NCBI GenBank assembly: GCA_016791425.1
Contig: JAEUMQ010000016.1
Span: forward strand, 248,001-312,000
Source of the DNA: Hyphomonadaceae bacterium
Lineage (GTDB): Bacteria > Pseudomonadota > Alphaproteobacteria > Caulobacterales > Aquidulcibacteraceae
DNA length: 64,000 nt
Reading direction: 5' to 3'
Part shown: piece by piece, positions 41,496-49,839 of the stretch
Layout of the letters: the number at the start of each line of letters is the position of its first letter
Position numbering within the stretch: the stretch's first letter is position 1
Notes under the pieces: generated by a model
Seen by the model: only the letters and a program-made list of their open reading frames with translations
Told to the model about the DNA's origin: nothing
The model's database searches: none
Position numbers and translations under genes: made by a program

Positions 41496-41996
41496 CTATC
41501 GGAGCGGGATCGCGCCGGTCAGGGCGGCCACCGCGAGCGCCCCCAGACAAAGCCCAAGCACAACCCCGATGGTCTTCGCGGTTCCATCGACAGACCGCTC
41601 GGTCCCGAGCGCGCTCCGCCCATCCTCGAGCCGCTCGGCGGCCGTATGCAGCCGCTCCATCAAGGCGCCCGCCGCCTCCGGCGCGACGATCACCGACACC
41701 CCGTCCGCCGCCGCCTGGGCCAGGGGCGGTCGCCCGTCCCACACCACGAGCAAAGATCTCTCCGGCGCAGCGCCCAGCGCCGCGGCCAGGCAACGCCCGC
41801 TATCGTCGGCCCCGGACTTCGCCGACCAGAGCCCGATCATCACCGAATGCGCCCCGATCGCGACCCGCTGCCGCTCGGGGCTCATCTTGCACAGCGTCGC
41901 ACGACCGCCGCGCCACGCCCCGGCGATCATGCGGGCGGTCCCTTCATCGCCCGGACTGTGCAGGATGACCGCATTGACCATCGCGTGTTCCGCCAC
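41496..41996 (-). CDS. TIR-like N-terminal domain with C-terminal membrane helix, unknown
   Basis: A 166-residue protein. The N-terminal half looks like a small alpha/beta domain of TIR-like order: A-V-I-L-H-S-P-G-D-E-G-T-A-R, then V-M-I-G-L-W-S-A-K-S, then S-L-L-V-V-W-D-G-R. A single helix near 143-163 (T-I-G-V-V-L-G-L-C-L-G-A-L-A-V) places the domain in the cytoplasm. I see no catalytic Glu of NADase TIR domains. Start is GTG at 41996, four bases after the stop of the next gene; an ATG at 41981 is also possible. The TIR-like call is by eye and needs a profile or structure test. Confidence 0.6.
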   Translation of the reverse strand: MAEHAMVNAVILHSPGDEGTARMIAGAWRGGRATLCKMSPERQRVAIGAHSVMIGLWSAKSGADDSGRCLAAALGAAPERSLLVVWDGRPPLAQAAADGVSVIVAPEAAGALMERLHTAAERLEDGRSALGTERSVDGTAKTIGVVLGLCLGALAVAALTGAIPLR

Positions 41997-42000
41997 GGCG

Positions 42001-42972
42001 TCAGGTCAGCACGCGCGCCGAGCCGGCCGCGGACGTCGTGATCGGGGCGTCCCATTGCAGCTCGTCGTCTCCGACCTCGTCGGTGAGCTCGAGCACGGGC
42101 GCATCCGCCAGGTTCTCCAGGGGCTCCGTCACGAACGGATCGGGCGCCCAGATATCGTTGATTTCGTGGACATCGTTGACGGTGTTCAGCGCCGTGAGCT
42201 GCCGCTCGCCGAAAGCCTGGTGCACCCTGCGCGCCACCTGCTCGGCCCGCGCGGAGGACGCCAGCGGCACATCCGCCTCGTTGAGCACCCGCTGCGCCAG
42301 CCGCACCAGCTCCTCCGGCGGCTCGCCGGACGCGAACCCGGTCGGGTAGGGATCCGCTTCCGACGCCGTGTCGAACGGGGCGACGCGCTCATCGACCGCG
42401 GCGTGCATGTCCATCACCGAGAAGGATTCATCGACCGGTCGCGCCGATTGCTGCACCGCGATCGCGTCCATCACCAGCGGGACGCCGGCAGCCGCCCCGA
42501 ACAGCGCCGCCCCGCCGGCGATCCCGCGCGCCAGCCCGCCTCCGAACGAACCGACCAGGCCCCCGGCCGAGATGCCGCCTTGCGGCGCGTCATACTCCAC
42601 CGCCTTGGCCCGCTGGTCGGCGGCGAAGATCGCCGCGCCGAGCCCGCCCGGGAAGAAGGCCGACCCCGGCGCCCCATCGACCCGCGCGCAATTCAGCCGC
42701 TCGAATTCCTTCGGCGGCTGATGCCGGTCCATGGCGCACAGGATCGTTTCGCCGCCATGGGTGCGCATCAGCGCCGCGAACGCCCGCGTCGCGCGGGCCC
42801 GCGCCGCCCGCTCCGACCAGACCAGGACCAGCGGCAGCCGCGCGTCGAACGCCAGCGGCGGCCCGACCGGATCGAGCTCGCAAACGATGAACCGAACCGC
42901 GGGCAGCGCCTTTGTCAGCGTCTCGACATAGGCGCGGTCTTCCGCGACGTGCGCAATAATAGCGACACTCAT
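42001..42972 (-). CDS. TIR-like N-terminal domain with glycine-rich hydrophobic segment, unknown
   Basis: A 323-residue protein. Residues 1-95 have TIR-like order: S-V-A-I-I-A-H-V-A-E-D-R-A-Y-V-E-T-L, then L-V-L-V-W-S-E-R-A, then E-T-I-L-C-A-M-D. A glycine-rich hydrophobic run (G-G-L-V-G-S-F-G-G-G-L-A-R-G-I-A-G-G) near 135-170 could insert into membrane. The C-terminal 130 residues are acidic and helical, of no known family. The start has GGGGGTAAG just before the ATG. It forms a two-gene operon with the 41496 gene, which has the same N-terminal style, so both may sense or scaffold together. Confidence 0.6.
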   Translation of the reverse strand: MSVAIIAHVAEDRAYVETLTKALPAVRFIVCELDPVGPPLAFDARLPLVLVWSERAARARATRAFAALMRTHGGETILCAMDRHQPPKEFERLNCARVDGAPGSAFFPGGLGAAIFAADQRAKAVEYDAPQGGISAGGLVGSFGGGLARGIAGGAALFGAAAGVPLVMDAIAVQQSARPVDESFSVMDMHAAVDERVAPFDTASEADPYPTGFASGEPPEELVRLAQRVLNEADVPLASSARAEQVARRVHQAFGERQLTALNTVNDVHEINDIWAPDPFVTEPLENLADAPVLELTDEVGDDELQWDAPITTSAAGSARVLT

Positions 42973-43178
42973 ACTTACCCCCAGCAGCCGGGGTTAAGAA
43001 TGTATGACTCGCCCCTCCGGCGCATCAAAAACGAGCACGCTACTCACAGCCGAAACGCGAGCGTTAACAATTGGATGAGGATCGGGGATTCGGCTCGGCG
43101 GCCGCGAAAATACACAAAATGCGAACGCGCGGCGCCGGTAGGACGCCGCGCGAGGCCTGAATTCCGCTTGTCCGCGAA

Positions 43179-43529
43179 TCAGTTGGAGAGGCGCTTCAGC
43201 CGGCTCATCGCCGCGTCGGACGCGCCGCGGGCCGCGTCGAGCGATTGCTCCGCCGCATCGAGGCTGGCCTCGATCTGCCGCTGCTCGGCCTCGGTCATCT
43301 CGATGAGCGCCTCGGGCGAAGAATTCATGGCGCGGGTGACCGAATCCGTGATCGCCTGTTCCTGTCCGGAACGGGCGTTGGCGATGGTCGGGGCCACGAC
43401 GCCCATCAGGGTCATGGCGGCGACGCCGGTCAGGAAGCTTCCGACCACGACAGGCCAGTGCGACCGCGCCGAGGCAGGGACATGGCGGCTGGACGCCGCC
43501 TGGGTGCGAGATTTAGCTGAACCGCCCAT
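43179..43529 (-). CDS. Single-helix protein with coiled-coil tail
   Basis: A 116-residue protein. A polar, Ser/Arg-rich N-terminus (1-25) is followed by one membrane helix (about 27-50: V-V-V-G-S-F-L-T-G-V-A-A-M-T-L-M) and then a helical region with heptad-like spacing (Q-R-Q-I-E-A-S-L-D-A-A-E-Q-S-L-D-A-A). The tail would lie outside the cytoplasm. No family is recognised. It lies 206 bases upstream of the TIR-like pair on the same strand, a gap long enough for a separate promoter. Confidence 0.55.
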   Translation of the reverse strand: MGGSAKSRTQAASSRHVPASARSHWPVVVGSFLTGVAAMTLMGVVAPTIANARSGQEQAITDSVTRAMNSSPEALIEMTEAEQRQIEASLDAAEQSLDAARGASDAAMSRLKRLSN

Positions 43530-43691
43530 GACTGCCTCTATTTAGCTCGGGCTATACAGCAAACAAGTTAACGGTGAAAGATTTTGAAGATGGATGTTGC
43601 GTAAGGCGAATACGAATAGATACGAGGCACCGCACCAACGGGCGCTCGTCAGGGGAATTGCACGGGGTCCGGGCGCCTAATAGGCGTATCA

Positions 43692-43729
43692 GCCAGAATT
43701 AACCAAGTACGCCAGAATTGACCAAGCAC
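43692..43729. repeat. Tandem 19-base direct repeat upstream of galU
   Basis: GCCAGAATTAACCAAGTAC at 43692-43710 is followed immediately by GCCAGAATTGACCAAGCAC at 43711-43729, with two mismatches. It ends 14 bases before the TTG start and overlaps the likely promoter and leader. It may be an operator or a small duplication. Confidence 0.75.
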
Positions 43730-43743
43730 GAAGGAGGCCGCAT

Positions 43744-44628
43744 TTGAGCGCGCGCAAGATCCGCAAGGCGATCCTTCCCGTGGCCGGCCTCGGGACCCGC
43801 GTGCTCCCGGCGACCAAGGCCATTCCGAAGGAGATGCTGCCGGTCTTCGACCGCCCGGCCATCCAGTACGTCGTCGATGAGGCCCGCGCCGCGGGGATCG
43901 AGCACATCGTCTTCGTGACCGGCCGCAACAAGGCCGCCATCGAGGATTATTTCGACCGCGCCTACGAGCTGGAGAGCAGCCTCCGCGAGAAGCAGAAGAC
44001 CGACCTCCTCAGGGAGCTTGCGGCGTTCACGCCCACCGCCGGCTCCATGAGCTTCGTGCGCCAGCAGGAGGCGCTGGGGCTCGGCCACGCCGTCTGGTGC
44101 GCGCGCGACGTCGTCGGCGACGAGCCCTTCGCGGTGCTCCTGCCGGACATGCTGACGATGGGCTCGTCTCCCTGCCTGCAGCAGATGGTCGAGGCGTATG
44201 AGAAGGTCGGCGGCGGCAACGTCATCGCCGTGGAGCCCACCGACAATCCCTCCGCCTACGGAATTGTCGCGCCGGGCCGGCGCGACGGCCGCATCATGGA
44301 AATGGTCGGCATGGTCGAGAAGCCGAAGCGCGAAGAGGCGCCCTCGAACCTCTTCATCACCGGCCGCTACATTCTGCAGCCCGAGATCTTCGGCTTCCTC
44401 GCCAGCCAGGACAAAGGCGCCGGCGGCGAGATCCAGCTCACCGATTCAATGGCGCGCCTGATGAAGGAACAGAAGTTCCACGCGCTCGAATACGACGGCC
44501 GCTCCTACGATTGCGGCGACAAGATCGGCTACCTCACCGCCACCGCCGCCTTTGCTTTGGCCAACGCCCAGTTCGGCCCGGCCGCCGCGGCCGCGCTCTC
44601 CGCGTGCTTGGAAACGCGCCGGAAATAA
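43744..44628 (+). CDS. galU: UTP-glucose-1-phosphate uridylyltransferase
   Basis: A 294-residue nucleotidyltransferase that makes UDP-glucose for surface and storage glycans. The signature is A-G-L-G-T-R-V-L-P-A-T-K-A-I-P-K-E-M-L-P-V. V-D-E-A-R-A-A-G and G-L-G-H-A-V-W-C-A are also typical, as is V-E-K-P-K. Translation starts at TTG, seven bases after GGAGG. It follows a tandem 19-base repeat and converges on the CorC transporter gene across a 95-base palindromic repeat. Confidence 0.94.
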   Translation: MSARKIRKAILPVAGLGTRVLPATKAIPKEMLPVFDRPAIQYVVDEARAAGIEHIVFVTGRNKAAIEDYFDRAYELESSLREKQKTDLLRELAAFTPTAGSMSFVRQQEALGLGHAVWCARDVVGDEPFAVLLPDMLTMGSSPCLQQMVEAYEKVGGGNVIAVEPTDNPSAYGIVAPGRRDGRIMEMVGMVEKPKREEAPSNLFITGRYILQPEIFGFLASQDKGAGGEIQLTDSMARLMKEQKFHALEYDGRSYDCGDKIGYLTATAAFALANAQFGPAAAAALSACLETRRK

Positions 44629-44638
44629 CAACCTGAGC

Positions 44639-44733
44639 CGTCATCCCGGCCAAGCGGAGCTTGAGCCGGGATCCAGAAGCGACAAGCTGAACCCTCTGGG
44701 TCCCGGATCGCGCTGCGCGCGTCCGGGATGACG
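44639..44733. repeat. 95-base palindromic element (family C) between convergent genes
   Basis: CGTCATCCCGG at 44639 and its reverse complement CCGGGATGACG at 44723-44733 form perfect 11-base ends. Two inner hairpins are built on CCCGGC...GCCGGG and TCCCGGA...TCCGGGA. It lies just after galU and before the corC stop. Shorter relatives occur at 51465, 52756 and 59017. Confidence 0.8.
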
Positions 44734-44760
44734 GAACTCTGTTTTGCAGAGGGTGTAACC

Positions 44761-46047
44761 CTAAGCCGCGTCCTCTTCCACCTGCGGCTCTTTCTCGATC
44801 CTGAGCGCGGTGATCTGGTTGCGGCTCTTGCGCAGCACCTGAAAGCGATAGCCGTGAAACGCGTAGCGCTGCCCCGGCTCCGGGATCGTCTGCGCCTCGT
44901 GGATCACCAGCCCTGCGACCGTCACCGCCTCTTCGTCCGGCAGATCCCAATCCATCATCCGGTTGAGATCCCGGATCGGCACCGTGCCATCGACATTCAC
45001 CGCGCCGTCCGGCTGTTTGCGCACGCCCTTCACCGCGATGTCGTGCTCGTCCTTGATGTCGCCGACGATCTCCTCGAGGATATCCTCGAGCGTCACGAGC
45101 CCCATCAGCGCGCCGTACTCGTCCACCACCAGCGCGAAATGCTCGCGCCGCCGCAGGAATTCCGCGAGCTGATCCTCCGCGCTCGTCGTTTCCGGCACGA
45201 ACCACGGCGTCCGCGCGATCTCCTTCACCTCGATCCCGTCGCGCCCCTTCTCGGACACCGCGCGCAACAGGTCCCGCGCATGCAGCACGCCGACGATGTT
45301 CTCCTGCTCGTCCTTGTAGAGCGGCAGCCGCGTGTGCGGGCTCGCCATCGCCTGCGCCAGGATCTCCCGCGGCGGCAGATCGACATCGAGCATCTTCATC
45401 GCCTTGCGGTGCAGCATCACGTCGGCGACCGTGAGCTCGGAAAGGTCGAGCGCGCCGCGCAGGCGATCCCGCACATCGGTCTCCACCGCGCCCTCTTCCG
45501 CGTGCATCTCCACCGCGCCCAGGATTTCCGCCCGCGCCGCCGAAAGCACGTCCACGCTCTCGTCCACGCGCACGCCGAAGAGCTTGAGCCCATTGTTCAC
45601 GATCCACTGCACCGCCGCCACGATCGGCGCCAGGAACCGCACCATCCATTGCACCGGCAGGGCGACGAACCGCGCGATCTTGTCCGCCGCGGTGATCGCG
45701 TAGGTTTTCGGCCCCACTTCGCCGAACACCAGCAGAAGCGGCGTCAGCACGATCGTGGTGATGAGCGGCGCAAGGTCGCCATAGAGGCCGCTGAAGATGC
45801 TGGTCGAGAGCGCCGAGGCCCCGATCTGCACGACGTTCGCGCCGAGGAGCACCGCACCGATCATCCGCTCGCGGTTCTCGTTGAGCTTGTTCACCCGCGC
45901 CGCGAGCTTGTCGCCTTCGCGCTCCAGCGTCGCCATCCGCGCGCGCGAGGCCCCGGTGAGCGCGGTCTCCGCCGCGGAGAAGAACGCGTTGAGCAATATG
46001 AGCGCCGCGATCACGCCGGCGGCGATCAGGAGCGAGGTGGTCATCAT
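44761..46047 (-). CDS. CNNM/CorC-family transporter with CBS domains
   Basis: A 428-residue membrane protein of the HlyC/CorC family. The DUF21 (CNNM) domain (about 1-190) has S-A-A-E-T-A-L near 25 and G-E-V-G-P-K-T near 110. Two CBS motifs (about 205-330) contain V-M-L-H-R-K and L-V-V-D-E-Y-G-A-L-M-G-L-V-T-L-E-D-I. The CorC_HlyC domain forms the end (345-420). Members are linked to magnesium or cobalt efflux, with regulation by nucleotides through CBS. Either M1 or M2 (46044) could start. It follows aroB with overlapping ends, so it belongs to the aroK operon. Confidence 0.92.
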   Translation of the reverse strand: MMTTSLLIAAGVIAALILLNAFFSAAETALTGASRARMATLEREGDKLAARVNKLNENRERMIGAVLLGANVVQIGASALSTSIFSGLYGDLAPLITTIVLTPLLLVFGEVGPKTYAITAADKIARFVALPVQWMVRFLAPIVAAVQWIVNNGLKLFGVRVDESVDVLSAARAEILGAVEMHAEEGAVETDVRDRLRGALDLSELTVADVMLHRKAMKMLDVDLPPREILAQAMASPHTRLPLYKDEQENIVGVLHARDLLRAVSEKGRDGIEVKEIARTPWFVPETTSAEDQLAEFLRRREHFALVVDEYGALMGLVTLEDILEEIVGDIKDEHDIAVKGVRKQPDGAVNVDGTVPIRDLNRMMDWDLPDEEAVTVAGLVIHEAQTIPEPGQRYAFHGYRFQVLRKSRNQITALRIEKEPQVEEDAA

Positions 46048-47150
46048 GCGAGCTCGCGCTGCAGGAGCGCGCGAACCGCGTCCTCCGGCGCGTCCTTCTG
46101 GACAAAGGCGCGTCCGATCCCGCGCGCCAGGATGAGGTTGAGCTTCCCCGCTTCGGCCTTCTTGTCGTGGGCCATCGCAGCAAGCATGCGCACTGCGTCG
46201 AAAGGCCCGCCGGGAAGCTTCTTCAGATCAAGATCAAGGCCCATGTCGGAGAGGCTGGCGACGACGCCGGCCGCTTCCTGCTTCGGGCAGAGGCCAAGAT
46301 CGGCGGAGAGCTTGAACGCCAGCGCCATGCCCGCGCCCACCGCCTCGCCGTGCAGCAGCGCCCCGTCATAGCCCGCCGACGCCTCCAAGGCATGAGCGAA
46401 CGTGTGCCCGAGATTGAGCAGGGCGCGGGCGCCATGCTCCTTCTCGTCGGCCGCAACGATCCGCGCCTTCTCCCGCACCGAGACGCCGATCGCGTGCTTC
46501 AGCACGCCGGCGTCGCCGGCGAGCAGCGCGCGGGCGTTCCTTTCGCACCAGGAGAAGAACTCGGGATTGTCGATGAGGCCGTATTTCGCCACCTCCGCGA
46601 ACCCCGCGCGCAGCTCGCGCGGCGGCAGCGTCTGCAAGAGATCCACGTCGATCAGCACCAACCGCGGCTGATGGAAAAGTCCAACGAGATTCTTCCCCGC
46701 CGGCAGATCGATCGCGGTCTTGCCGCCGACGCTGGAATCCACCTGCGCCAGCAGCGTCGTCGGGATCTGCACGAAATCGACGCCGCGCAGCACGAGCCCC
46801 GCCGCAAGGCCGGCGAGATCGCCGATCACGCCGCCGCCGAACGCGATGACGAGATCGTTGCGGTGCACGCCCCCTTCGATCAGCGCCGTGCAGATGCGTT
46901 CAAGCCCGTCGAAGCTTTTCTGCGCCTCGCCCGGCGGCAGGACGATCGTCTGCGCTTCAAGCCCGCCGAGCGCAGCCTCGAGCGCGTCGAGGTGCAGCCG
47001 CGCGACATTCTCGTCCGTCGCCACGAACACGCGCTTCGACTTGGCGTAGGGCGCGATCCGCGCGCCCGCCTCCGCCAGCAGCCCCGCGCCGACGACCACG
47101 TCGTAGGCGTCCGCGCCTAACGCGACCGGGATCGTTTCCACACTGCTCAT
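46044..47150 (-). CDS. aroB: 3-Dehydroquinate synthase
   Basis: A 368-residue NAD- and zinc-dependent enzyme, the second step of the shikimate pathway. G-G-G-V-I-G-D-L-A-G, the P-T-T-L-L-A-Q-V-D-S-S-V-G-G-K-T loop, and N-L-G-H-T-F-A-H-A-L with zinc-binding His are present. The ATG at 47150 overlaps the aroK stop by four bases. The aroK-aroB order and overlap are standard. Downstream corC starts within its stop. Confidence 0.95.
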   Translation of the reverse strand: MSSVETIPVALGADAYDVVVGAGLLAEAGARIAPYAKSKRVFVATDENVARLHLDALEAALGGLEAQTIVLPPGEAQKSFDGLERICTALIEGGVHRNDLVIAFGGGVIGDLAGLAAGLVLRGVDFVQIPTTLLAQVDSSVGGKTAIDLPAGKNLVGLFHQPRLVLIDVDLLQTLPPRELRAGFAEVAKYGLIDNPEFFSWCERNARALLAGDAGVLKHAIGVSVREKARIVAADEKEHGARALLNLGHTFAHALEASAGYDGALLHGEAVGAGMALAFKLSADLGLCPKQEAAGVVASLSDMGLDLDLKKLPGGPFDAVRMLAAMAHDKKAEAGKLNLILARGIGRAFVQKDAPEDAVRALLQRELA

Positions 47151-47764
47151 TGGACCGTCTGCTGCAGATGCGTCTTCAGCGCCGCGATCACCGCCGCGGT
47201 CGCGTTCGCATGCGGACCGTGGCCCGAGTCGATCACCAGGTCCGCCTCTGCATAGACCGGATAGCGCTCCGCCATCAGCCGCTCCATCACCACGCGCGGA
47301 TCGCCGTTCTTCAAGAGCGGCCGCGTCTCGCGCCGCCCCACGCGCTTCGTCAGCACGTCGATGTCGGCCCTCAGCCACACCGTGATCGCCCGCTCCTTCA
47401 GGAGCGCGCGCGTCTCGCCATCCATGAACGCGCCGCCGCCGGTGGCGAGCACGTGCACCGGCTCGCAGCACACCAGCCGCTTGATCACCCGCCGCTCGCC
47501 GCCGCGGAAATCCGCTTCTCCGTGCAGCTCGAAGATTTCCGGGATGGTGAGGCCGGCCGCCTTCTCGATCTCGCTGTCCGCGTCGCGGAACGGCAGCTCC
47601 AGCGCCGCCGCGAGCTTGCGTCCCACGGTGGTTTTGCCGGCCCCCATAAGGCCGATGAGCGCGATGGTCTTGGGCGCCTTGAGCCCCCCCGCCAGCGCTG
47701 CAAGCGCCGCGGTCTCCTCTTCCTTGAGGTGGGAATCGCCCCCCTCGGCGCTTGGCCGCGTCAA
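47147..47764 (-). CDS. aroK: Shikimate kinase
   Basis: A 205-residue kinase of the shikimate pathway. Walker A is G-L-M-G-A-G-K-T (38-45). The acidic D-A-D-S-E-I-E and the F-R-G-G-E-R-R and A-T-G-G-G-A-F shikimate motifs are present. I choose the TTG at 47764, eight bases after GGAGG. A longer TTG start at 47854 would lie in the other gene's promoter and pass over an inverted repeat. It is divergent from a small membrane-protein gene across a promoter region with a GGTTAAC palindrome. Confidence 0.92.
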   Translation of the reverse strand: MTRPSAEGGDSHLKEEETAALAALAGGLKAPKTIALIGLMGAGKTTVGRKLAAALELPFRDADSEIEKAAGLTIPEIFELHGEADFRGGERRVIKRLVCCEPVHVLATGGGAFMDGETRALLKERAITVWLRADIDVLTKRVGRRETRPLLKNGDPRVVMERLMAERYPVYAEADLVIDSGHGPHANATAAVIAALKTHLQQTVQ

Positions 47765-47787
47765 AAGAAATGCCTCCGGGCCCCAAG

Positions 47788-47808
47788 GGTTAACGATTGC
47801 TGTTAACC
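47788..47808. promoter_or_regulatory. GGTTAAC-N7-GTTAACC inverted repeat
   Basis: A perfect seven-base inverted repeat around GATTGCT lies 24 bases upstream of the aroK start and about 80 bases from the divergent gene. It contains two TTAA half-sites but with nine bases between them, not the seven of CtrA sites. It may bind an unknown dimeric regulator. Confidence 0.5.
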
Positions 47809-47886
47809 ACGCACGAGCCGTCGTGACTGGAAAGTAGCCGCATTTTGGGGTCAATCTCCGGCCCTCGCAATATCAAGGGGCGAAGC

Positions 47887-48069
47887 GTGAGACGACGCAG
47901 ACGCAGGGGAGGCGGTCCGCAGCTCGGCGCACGCGCCTGGGCGATCATCGCAGGCGCCGCCGGCGTTCTGGTCATCGGGGCCTTCATCGCGCTGATCGGC
48001 GTGGCCGACCGCGCCGCGCCGGAACAGCATCAGATCCGCGTCGAATTGCCTGATGCGCTGAAGGATTGA
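47887..48069 (+). CDS. 60-residue single-helix membrane protein
   Basis: Translation most likely begins at the GTG at 47887, six bases after GGGG; a TTG at 47845 is possible but has no ribosome-binding site. The N-terminus is very basic (R-R-R-R-R-R-G-G-G), then one helix (about 20-40: A-W-A-I-I-A-G-A-A-G-V-L-V-I), and a short outer tail ending L-P-D-A-L-K-D. Arg-rich cytoplasmic start and acidic tail follow the positive-inside rule. It lies four bases before the next gene. No family is recognised. Confidence 0.6.
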   Translation: MRRRRRRGGGPQLGARAWAIIAGAAGVLVIGAFIALIGVADRAAPEQHQIRVELPDALKD

Positions 48070-48072
48070 GCC

Positions 48073-49824
48073 TTGCACGGGCGTGCTCTCGCATCCGGCG
48101 CAGCGCTTCTGGCGCTGACGCTTGCGGCCTCCGCGCCGCCCGCCCTCGGCCAGGCGGGCGCGCCGCTGGTCGCAGGCCCGACAGCCGGGTCTTCGGTCGG
48201 CGCGCCGCTCATCCTCGGCGGCTCTCGGCCGCCTGCGCCTGATTCGGACGCGCCCCTGGCCGGCGCGCCGCCGGCGCCGCCAGAACCCCCGCCTGCCGTT
48301 GAGCCGCAGCAGGCGACTGGAGCCTCCCGACTGCCTGCTCCTGTCGAGATGGGCGACATCCAGCAATTGGACGTCTGGTCCGTGGGCGTCCTCCCGCGGA
48401 CCGACGGCGGCCTCCCGAACTCGCTCTGGGCCGGCAGCGACGCCGCCGCCCTCGGCGCGCTCTTCGATCGCCTGCCGGCCAGCATCGATTCCCCCGCCGC
48501 CCGCACCCTCGCGCGCCGGGCGCTCGCCTCCGCCGGCGAAGCGCCCGGCGGCGCAGCCGCCGATGCCGGCCGCAAGCGCGTCTCCGCGCTCGCCCGCATG
48601 GGCTTCGCCGACGACGTCGCCGCGATGGCGACCGCCGCCAGCGCCGCCTTCACCGAGCCGAACATCGCCCAGTTCGCCGCCCAGTCCGAGCTCGCGCGCA
48701 ACCGCCGCGGCGAAGCCTGCGTCCGCGTCCGCGCCGCTGTCGGCGATGCGCCGCCGCCCTTCATCCTCCGCATGCGCGCCTATTGCGCCGCCGCGCAGGG
48801 CGATGCGGCCATGACCGACCTCGCGCTCGAAGTGGCGCGCAGCGCCAACGCCGAGGATGCCTGGTTCCGCACCGCGATCGGCGCACTGATCTCGCGCCCC
48901 GCGCGCCCGCCCGCGGCCCGCTACGACACCCCGCTCAACGCCGCCGTGTCGCTCGCCGCCGGTCTGGCGCCCGCCGCCGGCAATTCCATCGCGTCTTCCA
49001 CGCCGCTGGCGCTGCTCGCGATCGCGCGCTCGCGGGACGCCCCGACGCCGCTCCTCCGCGCCAACGCCGCCGCCGCCGCCTTCCGCCGCGGCGTGTTGAG
49101 CAAAGCCGAGGCGCGCGAGGCGATCCGCGCCGCGATCGCCGCTCCGCCCGCGCCTGCGCCCGGCTTCATCGGCGCCGTTCGAGACGTGGAGGCCCAGCCC
49201 GGCACGCTCATCGCCGCCACCGCGATCGACCGCGCGCTCAAGCAATCGTCCGCTTACGGAGATTTCGTCGCCGCCGCGCGGCTCTTCCAGGAGGACATCG
49301 CCCGCTTGAGCCAGGCGCCCGATCCGCCCGCCACACTGCTCCTCGCCCGCGCCGCCGCCGCCATCGGCGACACGCCGCTCGCCGCGCGCCTCGCTTATTC
49401 CGCCCAGCAGGCCAACGCCGACCCGGTCGGCGTTGCGCGGGTCCGCGCCGCCATCGCACTCGACGATCCCGGCGCGCTCTCCGACCGCATCGCCGCCGGC
49501 GGCCCGAGCGTCGGCCGCGACGCGGCCATCCTCGCCGAACACCAGGCCCTGAACGCCGACGGCCGCGCCTTTCTCGCCTCCCATCCCCCCGTCGGCGGCG
49601 TCCGCGGCGACGGCGCCCTGCTCGCCGCGCTGCAGGCCGCCGCCAATCGCCGCGCCGTCGGCGAGACCGCGATCCTCGCAAGCCTCCTCGCCGCGCCCGG
49701 CGCCCACACCCTCGACGCCGAAACCCTCGCCGTGATCATCCGTGCACTGAGGACTGTCGGCCTCGACGACGACGCCCGCGCCATCGCCGTCGAAGCCCTC
49801 GTCGGCCCACCCCCCGCAACATGA
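48073..49824 (+). CDS. Large exported alanine-rich helical protein, upstream of xerD
   Basis: A 583-residue protein starting at TTG. Residues 1-26 form a signal peptide ending P-A-L-G-Q. A Pro/Ala/Gly-rich linker (about 40-90) leads to a long, regular all-helical body rich in Ala and Arg, with helix pairs of 30-35 residues that resemble TPR/HEAT-type solenoids. Q-Q-L-D-V-W-S-V-G near 97 begins the folded part. No catalytic motif is seen. A protein of this style between aroK and xerD is common in related alphaproteobacteria, function unknown. The long open frame on the opposite strand is an artefact of GC-rich codons. Confidence 0.75.
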   Translation: MHGRALASGAALLALTLAASAPPALGQAGAPLVAGPTAGSSVGAPLILGGSRPPAPDSDAPLAGAPPAPPEPPPAVEPQQATGASRLPAPVEMGDIQQLDVWSVGVLPRTDGGLPNSLWAGSDAAALGALFDRLPASIDSPAARTLARRALASAGEAPGGAAADAGRKRVSALARMGFADDVAAMATAASAAFTEPNIAQFAAQSELARNRRGEACVRVRAAVGDAPPPFILRMRAYCAAAQGDAAMTDLALEVARSANAEDAWFRTAIGALISRPARPPAARYDTPLNAAVSLAAGLAPAAGNSIASSTPLALLAIARSRDAPTPLLRANAAAAAFRRGVLSKAEAREAIRAAIAAPPAPAPGFIGAVRDVEAQPGTLIAATAIDRALKQSSAYGDFVAAARLFQEDIARLSQAPDPPATLLLARAAAAIGDTPLAARLAYSAQQANADPVGVARVRAAIALDDPGALSDRIAAGGPSVGRDAAILAEHQALNADGRAFLASHPPVGGVRGDGALLAALQAAANRRAVGETAILASLLAAPGAHTLDAETLAVIIRALRTVGLDDDARAIAVEALVGPPPAT

Positions 49825-49839
49825 GCCCCGCAACATGAA

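Noticed and set aside
47788-47808. CtrA binding site
   Set aside because: The TTAA half-sites are nine bases apart, while CtrA sites have seven.
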